Source: Neisseria subflava
Lineage (GTDB): Bacteria; Pseudomonadota; Gammaproteobacteria; Burkholderiales; Neisseriaceae
DNA: 64,000 nt
Direction of reading: 5' to 3'
NCBI RefSeq assembly: GCF_005221305.1
Contig: NZ_CP039887.1
Location: 1,922,001-1,986,000 of the forward strand
Under the pieces are notes generated by a model. It did no database searches and was not told the origin of the DNA. It saw only the letters and a list, made by a program, of their open reading frames with translations. Both the position numbers and the translations under genes were made by a program. This document shows positions 46,550 to 55,515 of this stretch, one piece after another; positions within the stretch are counted from its first letter, which is position 1; each line of letters starts with the position of its first letter.

Positions 46550-46945
46550 ATGAAAGCTCAATGCCTGTGTGGCGCAGTATCACTGGAAACCGCCGAAAAC
46601 CGCGAACTCCACGCCTGCCATTGCGGAAAATGCCGCGTATGGGGCGGCGGCGCGTCTTTTACTTTGGCCGCCCAGTCGCCTGAAATTACAGGCAGCGAAC
46701 ACATTGCGCATTATCAGTCGTCCGAATGGGCGCAACGCTGTTTTTGCAAACACTGCGGCACACATCTGTTTGTGAAAGTTGGCAACGATTATTACATCAA
46801 CGCCGGGCTGTTTGCCGACAACGCGGGCTTTGAAACCACTTCGCAAATCTTTATCGATTGCAAAGCTCCGTATTACGACTTGGCCAACGATACCCCGAAG
46901 CTGACCGAAGCAGAGTTTTTAGAAATGGTGGGCGCGGCAGGTTAA
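46550..46945 (+). CDS. GFA/CENP-V-fold zinc protein inserted in the nuo operon
   Basis: 131 aa. Zinc ligands in CLCGAV (Cys5, Cys7), CHCGKC (about 23-28) and CFCKHCGTH (about 64-72) mark the GFA fold, named after glutathione-dependent formaldehyde activation; many members act on other small thiol adducts and the function here is open. GAGAACCTA precedes the ATG. It splits nuoH from nuoI and is followed by an unpaired DUS. No redox link to complex I is established. Confidence 0.85.
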   Translation: MKAQCLCGAVSLETAENRELHACHCGKCRVWGGGASFTLAAQSPEITGSEHIAHYQSSEWAQRCFCKHCGTHLFVKVGNDYYINAGLFADNAGFETTSQIFIDCKAPYYDLANDTPKLTEAEFLEMVGAAG

Positions 46946-46999
46946 AAAACCGCTTTCAGACGGCCTGTAAACAGAACAATCCGAAAAGAGCATCCGAAA

Positions 47000-47479
47000 A
47001 TGGCTAATTTAGTAAAAACCTTCCTGCTGGGCGAATTGGTGAAAGGCATGGGCGTAACGCTCAAAAATTTCTTCGCCCGCAAAGACACGATTTACTTCCC
47101 TGAAGAAAAAACGCCGCAATCCGTGCGTTTCCGCGGTTTGCACGCGCAACGCCGTTATCCGAACGGCGAAGAGCGCTGTATTGCGTGTAAATTGTGCGAG
47201 GCAGTTTGTCCGGCAATGGCGATTAACATCGAATCGGAAGAACGCGAAGACGGCACGCGCCGCACCAAGCGTTACGACATCGACCTGACCAAGTGCATCT
47301 TCTGTGGTTTCTGCGAAGAGGCCTGCCCGACCGATGCGATTGTGGAAACCCATATTTTTGAATACCACGGCGAGAAAAAAGGCGACTTGCACATGACCAA
47401 GCCGATTCTTTTGGCCATTGGCGACAAATACGAAGCCGAAATCGCCAAGCGCAAAGCCGCTGACGCGCCGTATCGTTAA
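47000..47479 (+). CDS. nuoI: NADH-quinone oxidoreductase subunit I
   Basis: 159 aa ferredoxin-like subunit carrying two [4Fe-4S] clusters, with [12 protein letters not shown] (about 60-71) and [12 protein letters not shown] (about 99-110). It passes electrons from NuoG towards NuoB. AAAAGAG lies before the ATG. Eleven bases separate it from nuoJ, with the ribosome site AAGGAG inside that gap. Confidence 0.96.
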
Positions 47480-47490
47480 GGAGCAGACGA

Positions 47491-48162
47491 ATGACTTTTT
47501 CCGCGATTCTGTTCTATATTCTTGCCGCCATCGTTTTGTACGGTGCGGTTCGTACCGTTACCGCTAAAAACCCCGTACATGCCGCTTTGCATCTGGTGCT
47601 GACCTTCTGCGTAAGCGCGATGATTTGGATGCTGATGCAGGCCGAATTCTTGGGCGTGACGCTGGTGGTGGTTTACGTCGGCGCCGTGATGGTGTTGTTC
47701 CTGTTCGTCGTGATGATGTTGAACATCGACATTGAAGAAATGCGCGCCGGTTTCTGGCGTCATGCGCCTGTTGCCGGTGTGGTCGGCACATTGTTGGCGG
47801 TTGCCCTGATCCTGATTCTAGTCAACCCGAAAACCGACCTGGCCGCATTTGGTCTGATGAAAGACATTCCCGCCGATTACAACAATATCCGCGATTTGGG
47901 CAGCCGTATTTATACCGACTACCTGTTGCCGTTTGAATTGGCGGCGGTATTGCTGCTGTTGGGCATGGTGGCCGCGATTGCGCTGGTTCACCGCAAAACC
48001 ACCAATCCGAAACGTATGGATCCTGCCGACCAAGTTAAAGTACGCGCCGACCAAGGCCGTATGCGTCTGGTGAAAATGGAAGCGGTCAAACCGCAAGTCG
48101 AATCTGCCGAAGAAAGCGAAGTTTCAGACGGCCTCAAGCCGGAAGGGGAGGGCAAAGCATGA
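47491..48162 (+). CDS. nuoJ: NADH-quinone oxidoreductase subunit J
   Basis: 223 aa membrane subunit with five hydrophobic segments in residues 1-165 and a hydrophilic tail. The tail (about 170-223) is highly charged and contains [12 protein letters not shown], in which SDGL is read from a DUS core at 48122-48131, so the uptake sequence has been built into the C-terminus. The stop overlaps the nuoK start by 4 bases (ATGA). Confidence 0.95.
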
Positions 48163-48464
48163 TTACCTTGACGCATTATCTGGTATTGGGTGCGCTCCTG
48201 TTCGGTATCAGCGCAATGGGTATCTTTATGAACCGTAAAAACGTGCTGGTATTGTTGATGTCTATCGAGCTGATGCTCTTGGCGGTGAACTTCAACTTTA
48301 TCGCTTTCTCGCAACATTTGGGCGATACTGCCGGACAAATTTTCGTATTCTTCGTACTGACCGTTGCCGCTGCCGAATCTGCCATCGGTTTGGCGATTAT
48401 GGTGCTGGTGTACCGCAACCGACAAACAATCAACGTTGCCGATTTGGATGAGTTGAAAGGGTAA
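48159..48464 (+). CDS. nuoK: NADH-quinone oxidoreductase subunit K
   Basis: 101 aa, three membrane helices; the conserved glutamates of the proton path are in [11 protein letters not shown] (about 31-41) and [11 protein letters not shown] (about 69-79). It forms part of the proton pathway beside NuoJ and NuoA. Start inside the nuoJ stop, stop two bases before nuoL. Confidence 0.96.
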
Positions 48465-48466
48465 TC

Positions 48467-50491
48467 ATGAACGATATGACTTTATATTTGATAATTGCCC
48501 TTGTTCCATTGGCAGGCTCGTTGATTGCGGGTTTGTTCGGCAACAAAATCGGTCGTGCCGGCGCGCATACCGTGACGATACTCGGCGTGGCGGTGTCCGC
48601 CGTGCTGTCGGCTTATGTGCTGTGGGGCTTTATTGACGGCAGCCGCGCCAAGTTTGACGAAAACGTCTATACCTGGCTGACAATGGGCGGCTTGGATTTC
48701 TCCGTCGGCTTCTTGGTTGATACGATGACGGCGATGATGATGGTCGTGGTAACGGGCGTGTCGTTGATGGTGCATATCTACACCATCGGCTATATGCACG
48801 ATGAAAAAGTCGGCTACCAACGCTTCTTCAGCTATATTTCTTTGTTTACATTCAGCATGTTGATGCTGATTATGAGCAACAACTTCGTCCAGCTCTTCTT
48901 CGGTTGGGAAGCTGTGGGCTTGGTGTCGTATCTCTTGATCGGTTTCTATTTCAAACGTCCGAGCGCGATTTTTGCCAACCTGAAAGCCTTTTTGATCAAC
49001 CGCGTCGGCGACTTCGGCTTTTTGCTCGGTATCGGCTTGGTACTTGCCTATTTCGGCGGCAGCCTGCGTTATCAGGACGTATTCGCCTATCTGCCCAACG
49101 TACAAAATGCCACCATCCAGCTTTTCCCCGGTGTGGAATGGTCTTTGATTACCGTAACCTGTTTGCTGTTGTTTGTGGGCGCGATGGGTAAATCGGCTCA
49201 GTTCCCGCTGCACGTCTGGCTGCCTGATTCGATGGAAGGTCCGACCCCGATTTCTGCATTGATTCACGCCGCAACCATGGTTACCGCCGGTCTGTTCATG
49301 GTGTCGCGCATGTCGCCGATTTACGAAATGAGCAGCACCGCGCTGTCGGTCATTATGGTGATCGGCGCGATTACCGCCCTGTTTATGGGTTTCTTAGGCG
49401 TGATTCAAAACGACATCAAGCGCGTGGTTGCGTATTCCACCCTGTCGCAATTGGGCTATATGACCGTGGCTCTGGGCGCGTCCGCCTATTCCGTGGCGAT
49501 GTTCCACGTCATGACCCACGCCTTCTTTAAAGCCTTACTGTTCTTGGCGGCGGGTAGCGCCATTATCGGTATGCACCACGACCAAGATATGCGCCACATG
49601 GGCAATCTGAAAAAATACATGCCGATTACTTGGCTGACCATGCTGATCGGTAACTTGTCGCTAATTGGTACGCCGTTCTTCTCCGGCTTCTACTCCAAAG
49701 ACTCGATTATCGAAGCGGCGAAATACAGCACCCTGCCGGGCAGCGGCTTTGCCTATTTTGCCGTCCTCGCCAGCGTGTTCGTTACCGCGTTTTACGCGTT
49801 CCGCCAATACTTTATGGTGTTCCACGGCGAAGAAAAATGGCGCAGCCTGCCTGAGCATCATGACGATCATCATGGCGAAGAACATCACGGCTTGGGCAAA
49901 AACGACAATCCGCACGAAAGCCCGCTGGTCGTTACCCTGCCGCTGATTCTGCTTGCGATTCCGTCCGTCATCATCGGCTACATCGCCATCGAACCCATGC
50001 TTTACGGCGATTTCTTCAAAGACGTGATTTTCGTCAACGCCGACGCGCATCCGACCATGCACATCATGAAAGAAGAGTTCCACGGCGCATTGGCGATGGT
50101 GTCGCACAGCCTGCATTCGCCTGTACTCTACCTCGCTATCGCAGGTGTATTGAGCGCATGGCTTCTGTACGTCAAACTGCCGCACCTGCCAGCGAAAATT
50201 GCACAGGCGTTCCGTCCGATTTACGTTTTGTTTGAAAACAAATACTACCTTGATGCCCTGTATTTCAACGTTTTTGCCAAAGGCACACGCGCATTGGGTA
50301 CCTTCTTCTGGAAAGTTGGCGATACCGCCATTATCGACAACGGTATTGTCAACGGCTCCGCCAAACTGGTCGGCGCGATTGCCGCGCAAGTGCGTAAAGC
50401 CCAAACCGGCTTTATCTACACCTACGCCGCCGCTATGGTATTCGGTGTATTGGTACTGCTCGGCATGACCTTCTGGGGATTGTTCCGATAA
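48467..50491 (+). CDS. nuoL: NADH-quinone oxidoreductase subunit L
   Basis: 674 aa, the largest antiporter-like proton-pumping subunit, with about sixteen membrane segments. The conserved Glu lies in FFGWEAVGLVSYLLIGF (about 144-160) and the lysine-containing helix near MGKSAQFPLHVWLPDSMEGP (about 242-261). A His-rich loop near 465-478 (EHHDDHHGEEHHG) faces one side of the membrane and is a notable local feature. The C-terminal lateral helix is present. Followed by an outward DUS pair and a 95-bp gap to nuoM. Confidence 0.96.
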   Translation: MNDMTLYLIIALVPLAGSLIAGLFGNKIGRAGAHTVTILGVAVSAVLSAYVLWGFIDGSRAKFDENVYTWLTMGGLDFSVGFLVDTMTAMMMVVVTGVSLMVHIYTIGYMHDEKVGYQRFFSYISLFTFSMLMLIMSNNFVQLFFGWEAVGLVSYLLIGFYFKRPSAIFANLKAFLINRVGDFGFLLGIGLVLAYFGGSLRYQDVFAYLPNVQNATIQLFPGVEWSLITVTCLLLFVGAMGKSAQFPLHVWLPDSMEGPTPISALIHAATMVTAGLFMVSRMSPIYEMSSTALSVIMVIGAITALFMGFLGVIQNDIKRVVAYSTLSQLGYMTVALGASAYSVAMFHVMTHAFFKALLFLAAGSAIIGMHHDQDMRHMGNLKKYMPITWLTMLIGNLSLIGTPFFSGFYSKDSIIEAAKYSTLPGSGFAYFAVLASVFVTAFYAFRQYFMVFHGEEKWRSLPEHHDDHHGEEHHGLGKNDNPHESPLVVTLPLILLAIPSVIIGYIAIEPMLYGDFFKDVIFVNADAHPTMHIMKEEFHGALAMVSHSLHSPVLYLAIAGVLSAWLLYVKLPHLPAKIAQAFRPIYVLFENKYYLDALYFNVFAKGTRALGTFFWKVGDTAIIDNGIVNGSAKLVGAIAAQVRKAQTGFIYTYAAAMVFGVLVLLGMTFWGLFR

Positions 50492-50498
50492 GAATAAT

Positions 50499-50535
50499 GT
50501 TTCAGACGGCCTTAAACCTTCAGGCCGTCTGAAAC
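50499..50535. repeat. Outward DUS pair between nuoL and nuoM
   Basis: GTTTCAGACGGCCT and AGGCCGTCTGAAAC around a 9-base loop, in reverse arm order. A 14-bp stem could reduce read-through or protect the upstream mRNA. Confidence 0.7.
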
Positions 50536-50586
50536 GAAGAAATATCCACATAAACACATTTTTATTTTAACCACAGGTTAACCACT

Positions 50587-52083
50587 ATGTTTTCCAACTA
50601 CCTACTCAGCTTGGCAATATGGATACCCATCGCCGCAGGTGTGCTGGTTTTGGCGACCGGTAAAGACAGCCGTGCGCCGCTGGCGCGTGTGCTTGCCTTC
50701 ATGGGTGCGCTTGCCGGTTTCTTGGTAACGCTGCCTCTGTTTACGCAGTTCGACCGTTTGAGCGGCGGCTATCAATTTACCGAGTTCCACGAGTGGATTC
50801 CGCTTCTGAAAATCAACTACGCATTGGGCGTGGACGGTATTTCAGTGCTCTTTATCATCTTGAATGCGTTTATTACGCTGTTGGTGGTATTGGCCGGTTG
50901 GGAAGTCATTCAGAAACGTCCGGCGCAGTATATGGCGGCATTCCTGATGATGTCGGGTTTGATTAACGGCGCGTTTGCCGCGCAGGATGCGATTCTGTTT
51001 TATGTGTTCTTCGAGGGTATGTTGATTCCGCTGTACCTGATTATCGGTGTATGGGGCGGCCCGCGTCGCGTCTATGCGTCGGTTAAGCTATTCCTCTATA
51101 CGCTGATGGGTTCGCTCTTGATGTTGGTTGCCATGGTTTACCTGTACTATCAAACAGGCAGCTTCTCTATTGTCGATTTCCAAAACATCAAACAGATTCC
51201 GTTGGGTGTACAACAGCTTTTGTTTGTAGCGTTCTTCCTGTCATTCGCTGTAAAAGTACCGATGTTCCCTGTGCACACTTGGTTGCCGGATGCCCACGTT
51301 GAAGCGCCGACCGGTGGTTCGATGGTGTTGGCGGCGATTACGCTGAAACTGGGTGCGTATGGTTTCTTGCGCTTTATCCTGCCGATTATGCCGGATGCGG
51401 CACGCTATTTTGCCCCTGTAATCATCGTATTGAGCCTGATTGCCGTGATTTATATCGGTATGGTGGCTTTGGTGCAAACCGATATGAAAAAACTGGTGGC
51501 GTACTCTTCCATCAGCCATATGGGTTTTGTCACTTTAGGCATGTTCCTGTTTGTGAACGGCCAGCTGAATGACTGGGCATTGAAAGGTGCAATCATTCAA
51601 ATGATTTCCCACGGTTTCGTGTCTGCCGCGATGTTTATGTGTATCGGCGTGATGTACGACCGCCTGCATACCCGCAATATTGCCGATTATGGCGGCGTGG
51701 TCAATGTGATGCCTAAGTTTGCGGCGTTTATGATGTTGTTCGGTATGGCCAATGCCGGTCTGCCTGCGACTTCCGGCTTCGTGGGCGAGTTTATGGTGAT
51801 TATGGGCGCGGTTAAAGTGAATTTCTGGGTAGGCGCGTTGGCTGCTATGACCCTGATTTACGGTGCGTCTTATACCCTGTGGATGTACAAACGCGTTATT
51901 TTTGGTGCGATCCACAATCCGCACGTTGCCGAAATGAAAGACATCAATTGCCGCGAATTTGCGATTTTGGCGATTTTGACGGTTGCTGTTTTGGGCATGG
52001 GTCTGTATCCGCAAGCGTTTATCGAAGTGGTGCATCAAGCGGCAAACGATTTGATTGCCCATGTGGCACAAAGCAAGATTTGA
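50587..52083 (+). CDS. nuoM: NADH-quinone oxidoreductase subunit M
   Basis: 498 aa antiporter-like proton-pumping subunit with about fourteen membrane segments. Conserved blocks are FYVFFEGMLIPLYLIIGVWG (about 138-157, with the key Glu) and FAVKVPMFPVHTWLPDAHVEAP (about 218-239). Ribosome site in CACAGGTTAACC is weak. Ends 9 bp before nuoN. Confidence 0.96.
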   Translation: MFSNYLLSLAIWIPIAAGVLVLATGKDSRAPLARVLAFMGALAGFLVTLPLFTQFDRLSGGYQFTEFHEWIPLLKINYALGVDGISVLFIILNAFITLLVVLAGWEVIQKRPAQYMAAFLMMSGLINGAFAAQDAILFYVFFEGMLIPLYLIIGVWGGPRRVYASVKLFLYTLMGSLLMLVAMVYLYYQTGSFSIVDFQNIKQIPLGVQQLLFVAFFLSFAVKVPMFPVHTWLPDAHVEAPTGGSMVLAAITLKLGAYGFLRFILPIMPDAARYFAPVIIVLSLIAVIYIGMVALVQTDMKKLVAYSSISHMGFVTLGMFLFVNGQLNDWALKGAIIQMISHGFVSAAMFMCIGVMYDRLHTRNIADYGGVVNVMPKFAAFMMLFGMANAGLPATSGFVGEFMVIMGAVKVNFWVGALAAMTLIYGASYTLWMYKRVIFGAIHNPHVAEMKDINCREFAILAILTVAVLGMGLYPQAFIEVVHQAANDLIAHVAQSKI

Positions 52084-52092
52084 GGTGTGTAA

Positions 52093-53535
52093 ATGAACTG
52101 GTCTGATTTGAATTTAATGCCCGCCATGCCCGAAATCGTGCTGCTTGCGCTATTGGGTGTCGTATTGCTGGCAGACTTGTGGATTTGCGATAAAAACCGC
52201 TATTTGACCCATCTGATGAGCTTGGGAACGGTCATTGTCGTGGCCATTACCCAATTGGCAGTATGGGAGCAGGGCAGTGTCGATGCCTTTCACGGTATGT
52301 ATATTGCAGACGGCATGTCCCGTTTGGCGAAGCTAGTGTTGTATGCGCTGACGTTTGGTCTGTTTATTTACAGTAAACCGTACAACCAAGACCGCCAAAT
52401 TTTTAAAGGCGAGTTTTACACCCTGTCACTGTTTGCCCTGTTGGGTATGAGCGTCATGGTCAGCTCGGCACATTTCTTGACTGCGTATATCGGTTTGGAA
52501 TTGTTGTCTTTGTCGCTGTACGCCATGATTGCCCTGCGCCGCGATTCCGGCCGCTCTGCCGAGGCTGCGCTGAAATACTTCGTATTGGGTGCGTTGGCCT
52601 CCGGTTTGTTGCTCTATGGTATTTCCATGGTTTATGGCGCCACCGGTTCTCTTGATTTTGCTTCCGTCTTGGCTTCTGCTTTCAATGAGCAGGCTAATGA
52701 GTGGTTGTTGAAATTGGGTATGGTGTTTATTGTAGTCGCCATTGCATTTAAATTGGGTGCGGTTCCATTCCATATGTGGGTACCTGATGTGTACGATGGC
52801 GCGCCGACCTCTGTTACCGCCTTTGTGGGTACGGCTCCGAAAATTGCCGCTGTTGTTTTTGCGTTCCGTATCCTTGTTACCGGTATGGGTACCATACATT
52901 CAGACTGGGCGCCGATGTTGGCCATCCTTGCCGTTGCTTCTTTGGTGGTCGGTAACCTTGCTGCCATCATGCAAACCAATATCAAACGTATGCTTGCCTA
53001 TTCCACCGTATCGCACATGGGCTTTATTCTGTTGGCATTTATGGCAGGCGCAGTCGGCTTTACCGCAGGTTTGTATTACGCCATTACCTATGCTTTGATG
53101 GCGGCAGTCAGCTTCGGTGTTTTGATGGTATTGTCTACCAAAGACATTGAGTGTGAAAACATCAAAGACCTCGCTGGCCTCAACCATCGCCATGCATGGT
53201 TTGCCTTCCTGATGTTGCTGTCCATGTTCTCCATGGCAGGTATTCCGCCGCTGATGGGTTTCTACGCCAAGTTCGGCGTGATTATGGCGCTCTTGAAACA
53301 AGGCTATGTCTGGTTGTCAGTGTTTGCCGTTATCATGTCCCTGATTGGCGCCTTCTACTACCTGCGCGTGGTCAAAGTCATCTACTTCGATGCGCCTGAC
53401 CATGATCAGCCGGTCGGCAGCAACTATGCCGCCAAATTTGTCCTGACGGTCAATGCCTTCCTGCTGCTCCTCTGGGGTATCATGCCGCAAACCGTTATCG
53501 ACTGGTGTGCCAAAGCATTGGAAAATACCCTGTAA
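52093..53535 (+). CDS. nuoN: NADH-quinone oxidoreductase subunit N
   Basis: 480 aa, the third antiporter-like proton-pumping subunit, with about fourteen membrane segments. Visible family blocks are YIGLELLSLSLYAMIAL (about 131-147) and FKLGAVPFHMWVPDVYDGAP (about 216-235). Last subunit gene of the complex I operon. The 220 bp after it hold two unpaired DUS copies (about 53617 and 53728) but no hairpin, so transcription may run on into the DUF2818 gene. Confidence 0.96.
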   Translation: MNWSDLNLMPAMPEIVLLALLGVVLLADLWICDKNRYLTHLMSLGTVIVVAITQLAVWEQGSVDAFHGMYIADGMSRLAKLVLYALTFGLFIYSKPYNQDRQIFKGEFYTLSLFALLGMSVMVSSAHFLTAYIGLELLSLSLYAMIALRRDSGRSAEAALKYFVLGALASGLLLYGISMVYGATGSLDFASVLASAFNEQANEWLLKLGMVFIVVAIAFKLGAVPFHMWVPDVYDGAPTSVTAFVGTAPKIAAVVFAFRILVTGMGTIHSDWAPMLAILAVASLVVGNLAAIMQTNIKRMLAYSTVSHMGFILLAFMAGAVGFTAGLYYAITYALMAAVSFGVLMVLSTKDIECENIKDLAGLNHRHAWFAFLMLLSMFSMAGIPPLMGFYAKFGVIMALLKQGYVWLSVFAVIMSLIGAFYYLRVVKVIYFDAPDHDQPVGSNYAAKFVLTVNAFLLLLWGIMPQTVIDWCAKALENTL

Positions 53536-53755
53536 GCTTCAAACAAAACCAACGGCGGCTGTTCCAAAGTCGCCGTTTTTGTTAGGATTCGCATTCTGAT
53601 GAAATATACCCAAAGTTCAGACGGCCTCAAGCCTTTGAATAATCATCAAGCGGGCATCATCAAGATATTGAATATTCCACGGATAATGATGGGCAAGAAT
53701 GCCTATTTAACATGTTAAAATCACACACAGGCCGTCTGAAAACAGAAAGACCACC

Positions 53756-54055
53756 ATGACCGCATCCATGTACATTCTTTTGCTGTTGGCACTTATCTTT
53801 GCCAACGCACCATTTACTACCACCAAATTCTTCGGCATCATCACCCTGAAACGCAAACATATCGGCCATCACTTGATCGAATTGCTGGCAGGCTTCCTCC
53901 TTACCGCGATTCTCGCCTATATCCTCGAATCGCGAGCCGGTGCTGTGCATGCCCAAGATTGGGAGTTTTACGCGACCGTTGTCTGCCTCTACCTGATTTT
54001 TGCCTTTCCATGCTTCGTATGGCGTTACTTTTGGAATGAACGGAATAGAGAGTAG
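53756..54055 (+). CDS. DUF2818-family membrane protein
   Basis: 99 aa with three hydrophobic segments (about 3-20, 37-57, 66-88). LLLALIFANAPF at the start, the ELLAGFLLTAILAYILESRAGAVHAQDWEFYA block and the terminal FPCFVWRY match my recollection of DUF2818, a betaproteobacterial family that regularly follows nuoN. A role in complex I assembly or stability is a reasonable guess from position only. Closed by a DUS hairpin. Confidence 0.75.
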   Translation: MTASMYILLLLALIFANAPFTTTKFFGIITLKRKHIGHHLIELLAGFLLTAILAYILESRAGAVHAQDWEFYATVVCLYLIFAFPCFVWRYFWNERNRE

Positions 54056-54069
54056 GGTTTGAATAAGGA

Positions 54070-54101
54070 AAAGGCCGTCTGAAAGATTTTCAGACGGCCT
54101 T
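54070..54101. terminator. DUS hairpin ending the nuo region
   Basis: AAGGCCGTCTGAAA and TTTCAGACGGCCTT around a short loop, between convergent genes. Confidence 0.75.
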
Positions 54102-54128
54102 GTATTTGAGAATGTAGGTGGTAATGAC

Positions 54129-54353
54129 TTACATCATTTGGCTACGAAAGTTTTTACATTCTTGTTTTCTTGTATCAGTAATAATCTTAGGATTTTGAAC
54201 TGAGTTTTTATCTTGGTGATAATTACATTCCTGAACAACGCGCCGGTATGAGGGTTTCTGAGGCTTTCTATATTGTTGTGGTTGGTGGTGGTAAGTATCT
54301 GTAGCACAAGCAGATAGAACTAGAATACATATTGTTACTAAAAGTTTGTTCAT
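54129..54353 (-). CDS. Small lipoprotein, unknown function
   Basis: 74 aa. The signal ends in lipobox LSAC with Cys16 as lipidation site. The mature part is polar and basic, rich in Tyr, His, Gln and Lys, with two further cysteines (QECNYH, QECKNF) that could form a disulfide. AGGAAAT precedes the ATG on the coding strand. Last gene of a four-gene minus-strand cluster with AT-rich DNA. No family recognised. Confidence 0.7.
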   Translation of the reverse strand: MNKLLVTICILVLSACATDTYHHQPQQYRKPQKPSYRRVVQECNYHQDKNSVQNPKIITDTRKQECKNFRSQMM

Positions 54354-54372
54354 ACGATTTCCTGATTATGAA

Positions 54373-54900
54373 TTAGTGGCCATTGTATGCTGGAAAGATG
54401 CTTCTTTTAACTTGATAGATAGTATTTGCTAGATAAGGCTCTGATTTCGCAAGATTGTCTAATCTTTCGCCTTGGTTATTGACAATCATGCATTTGATTT
54501 TGGTTCTATAAACTAATTCGTCATTAAGTAAGTCTATATTCAGTCTTTGCACATCTTGGTGACATTTTTCATATTGGGCGTTAATAATGTCTAAATCTTT
54601 TTTGAGTTGGTTTGCGCCGGGCTCTTCTAAAATTCGGTCTTTACATTGTTGTTCAGACTCGCCATTTTTACAGTTTAGATCAGTTATGTTCTCTGTAATC
54701 AAGTCTTCTGCAACTTTCTTATCATCTAAATTATTTTTTAGGATACCGGAATCTTTCAGTTGGTTGTTAAATATCTCAATGAGAATAGGCTTAACATTTG
54801 CCTTAATTGCTTCAGTTGCACTAGGAGCAATTAATTGAGACCAAATGAAAACGCACAAGGTGGTAAGTAATGTACCGATAACAGCTAGAATTTTTTTCAT
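54373..54900 (-). CDS. Membrane-anchored or exported helical protein, unknown
   Basis: 175 aa. One N-terminal hydrophobic segment (about 4-24) is either an anchor or an uncleaved signal; the rest (about 30-175) looks helical and acidic, with four cysteines (LNCKNGESEQQCKD, EKCHQD, IKCMIV) suited to periplasmic disulfides. It has no match I can name. AGAGAATTG precedes the ATG on the coding strand. It lies 19 bp before the small lipoprotein gene and is probably co-transcribed. Confidence 0.7.
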   Translation of the reverse strand: MKKILAVIGTLLTTLCVFIWSQLIAPSATEAIKANVKPILIEIFNNQLKDSGILKNNLDDKKVAEDLITENITDLNCKNGESEQQCKDRILEEPGANQLKKDLDIINAQYEKCHQDVQRLNIDLLNDELVYRTKIKCMIVNNQGERLDNLAKSEPYLANTIYQVKRSIFPAYNGH

Positions 54901-54953
54901 TTCAATTCTCTTAGAATAAGGGCATTTTATGTTAATTAATTATCTGCTCTAAC

Positions 54954-55513
54954 TCATCGACCAAGATAAGTACGGTTTAATACCTTCATGTCTGATAATC
55001 TTATTTTGTTCAGATAAATATCGTCAGAATAGCAATTCCCATCTGCATATCCTATTTGAGTTAGGTAGATATGGATTCAATAAAGACTTTATCTTCTTTT
55101 TGGATAAAAGTAGCGGAGAGACAATAATCTGTCTCATAAACACATCCCATAATTTTGACTTTATTTTTGTTTTTCCATTCAATACCGGCAACAATGGTCT
55201 CCAAAGGATAGTCTTTAGTTTCTGAGAAAGGCGTTACAGAACGAGATTTTGGTAATTGTGCCATTGTTACGGTTGTTTTGGGTATGCCGTTTTTTAAAAT
55301 GGGAAACCAAAGAAAAGGGATGGACTCACCTTTCTTTTTATTCCATTGAGCAGAATATTTGCTAAAAGCAGTAATGGCATCGCTTAGTCCCCCTTGGTAA
55401 AAGCATCTTTGGCTTTCCCCAATCATTTCTTCTACGGGCTTTTTACAATGTAAGTTTCCAGCCAAAGAAAAAGAGGGGAGGATGAATAGAACTGTAAAAA
55501 TAAGTTTTCGCAT
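54954..55513 (-). CDS. Exported Cys-rich protein, possibly frameshifted near its 3' end
   Basis: The intact frame (55061-55513, 150 aa) starts with a signal peptide (1-18, SLA) and continues as a secreted protein with cysteines at HCKK, RCFYQ, GCVYE and YCLS. After its stop, a second frame continues as YLTQIGYADGNCYSDDIYLNKI... and ends with TGA at 54954-54956. The continuation is protein-like, so a single-base slip may have cut a gene about 35 residues longer. Two bases separate its start from the SH3 lipoprotein stop upstream, so they are co-translated. Family unknown. Confidence 0.6.
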
Positions 55514-55515
55514 AA

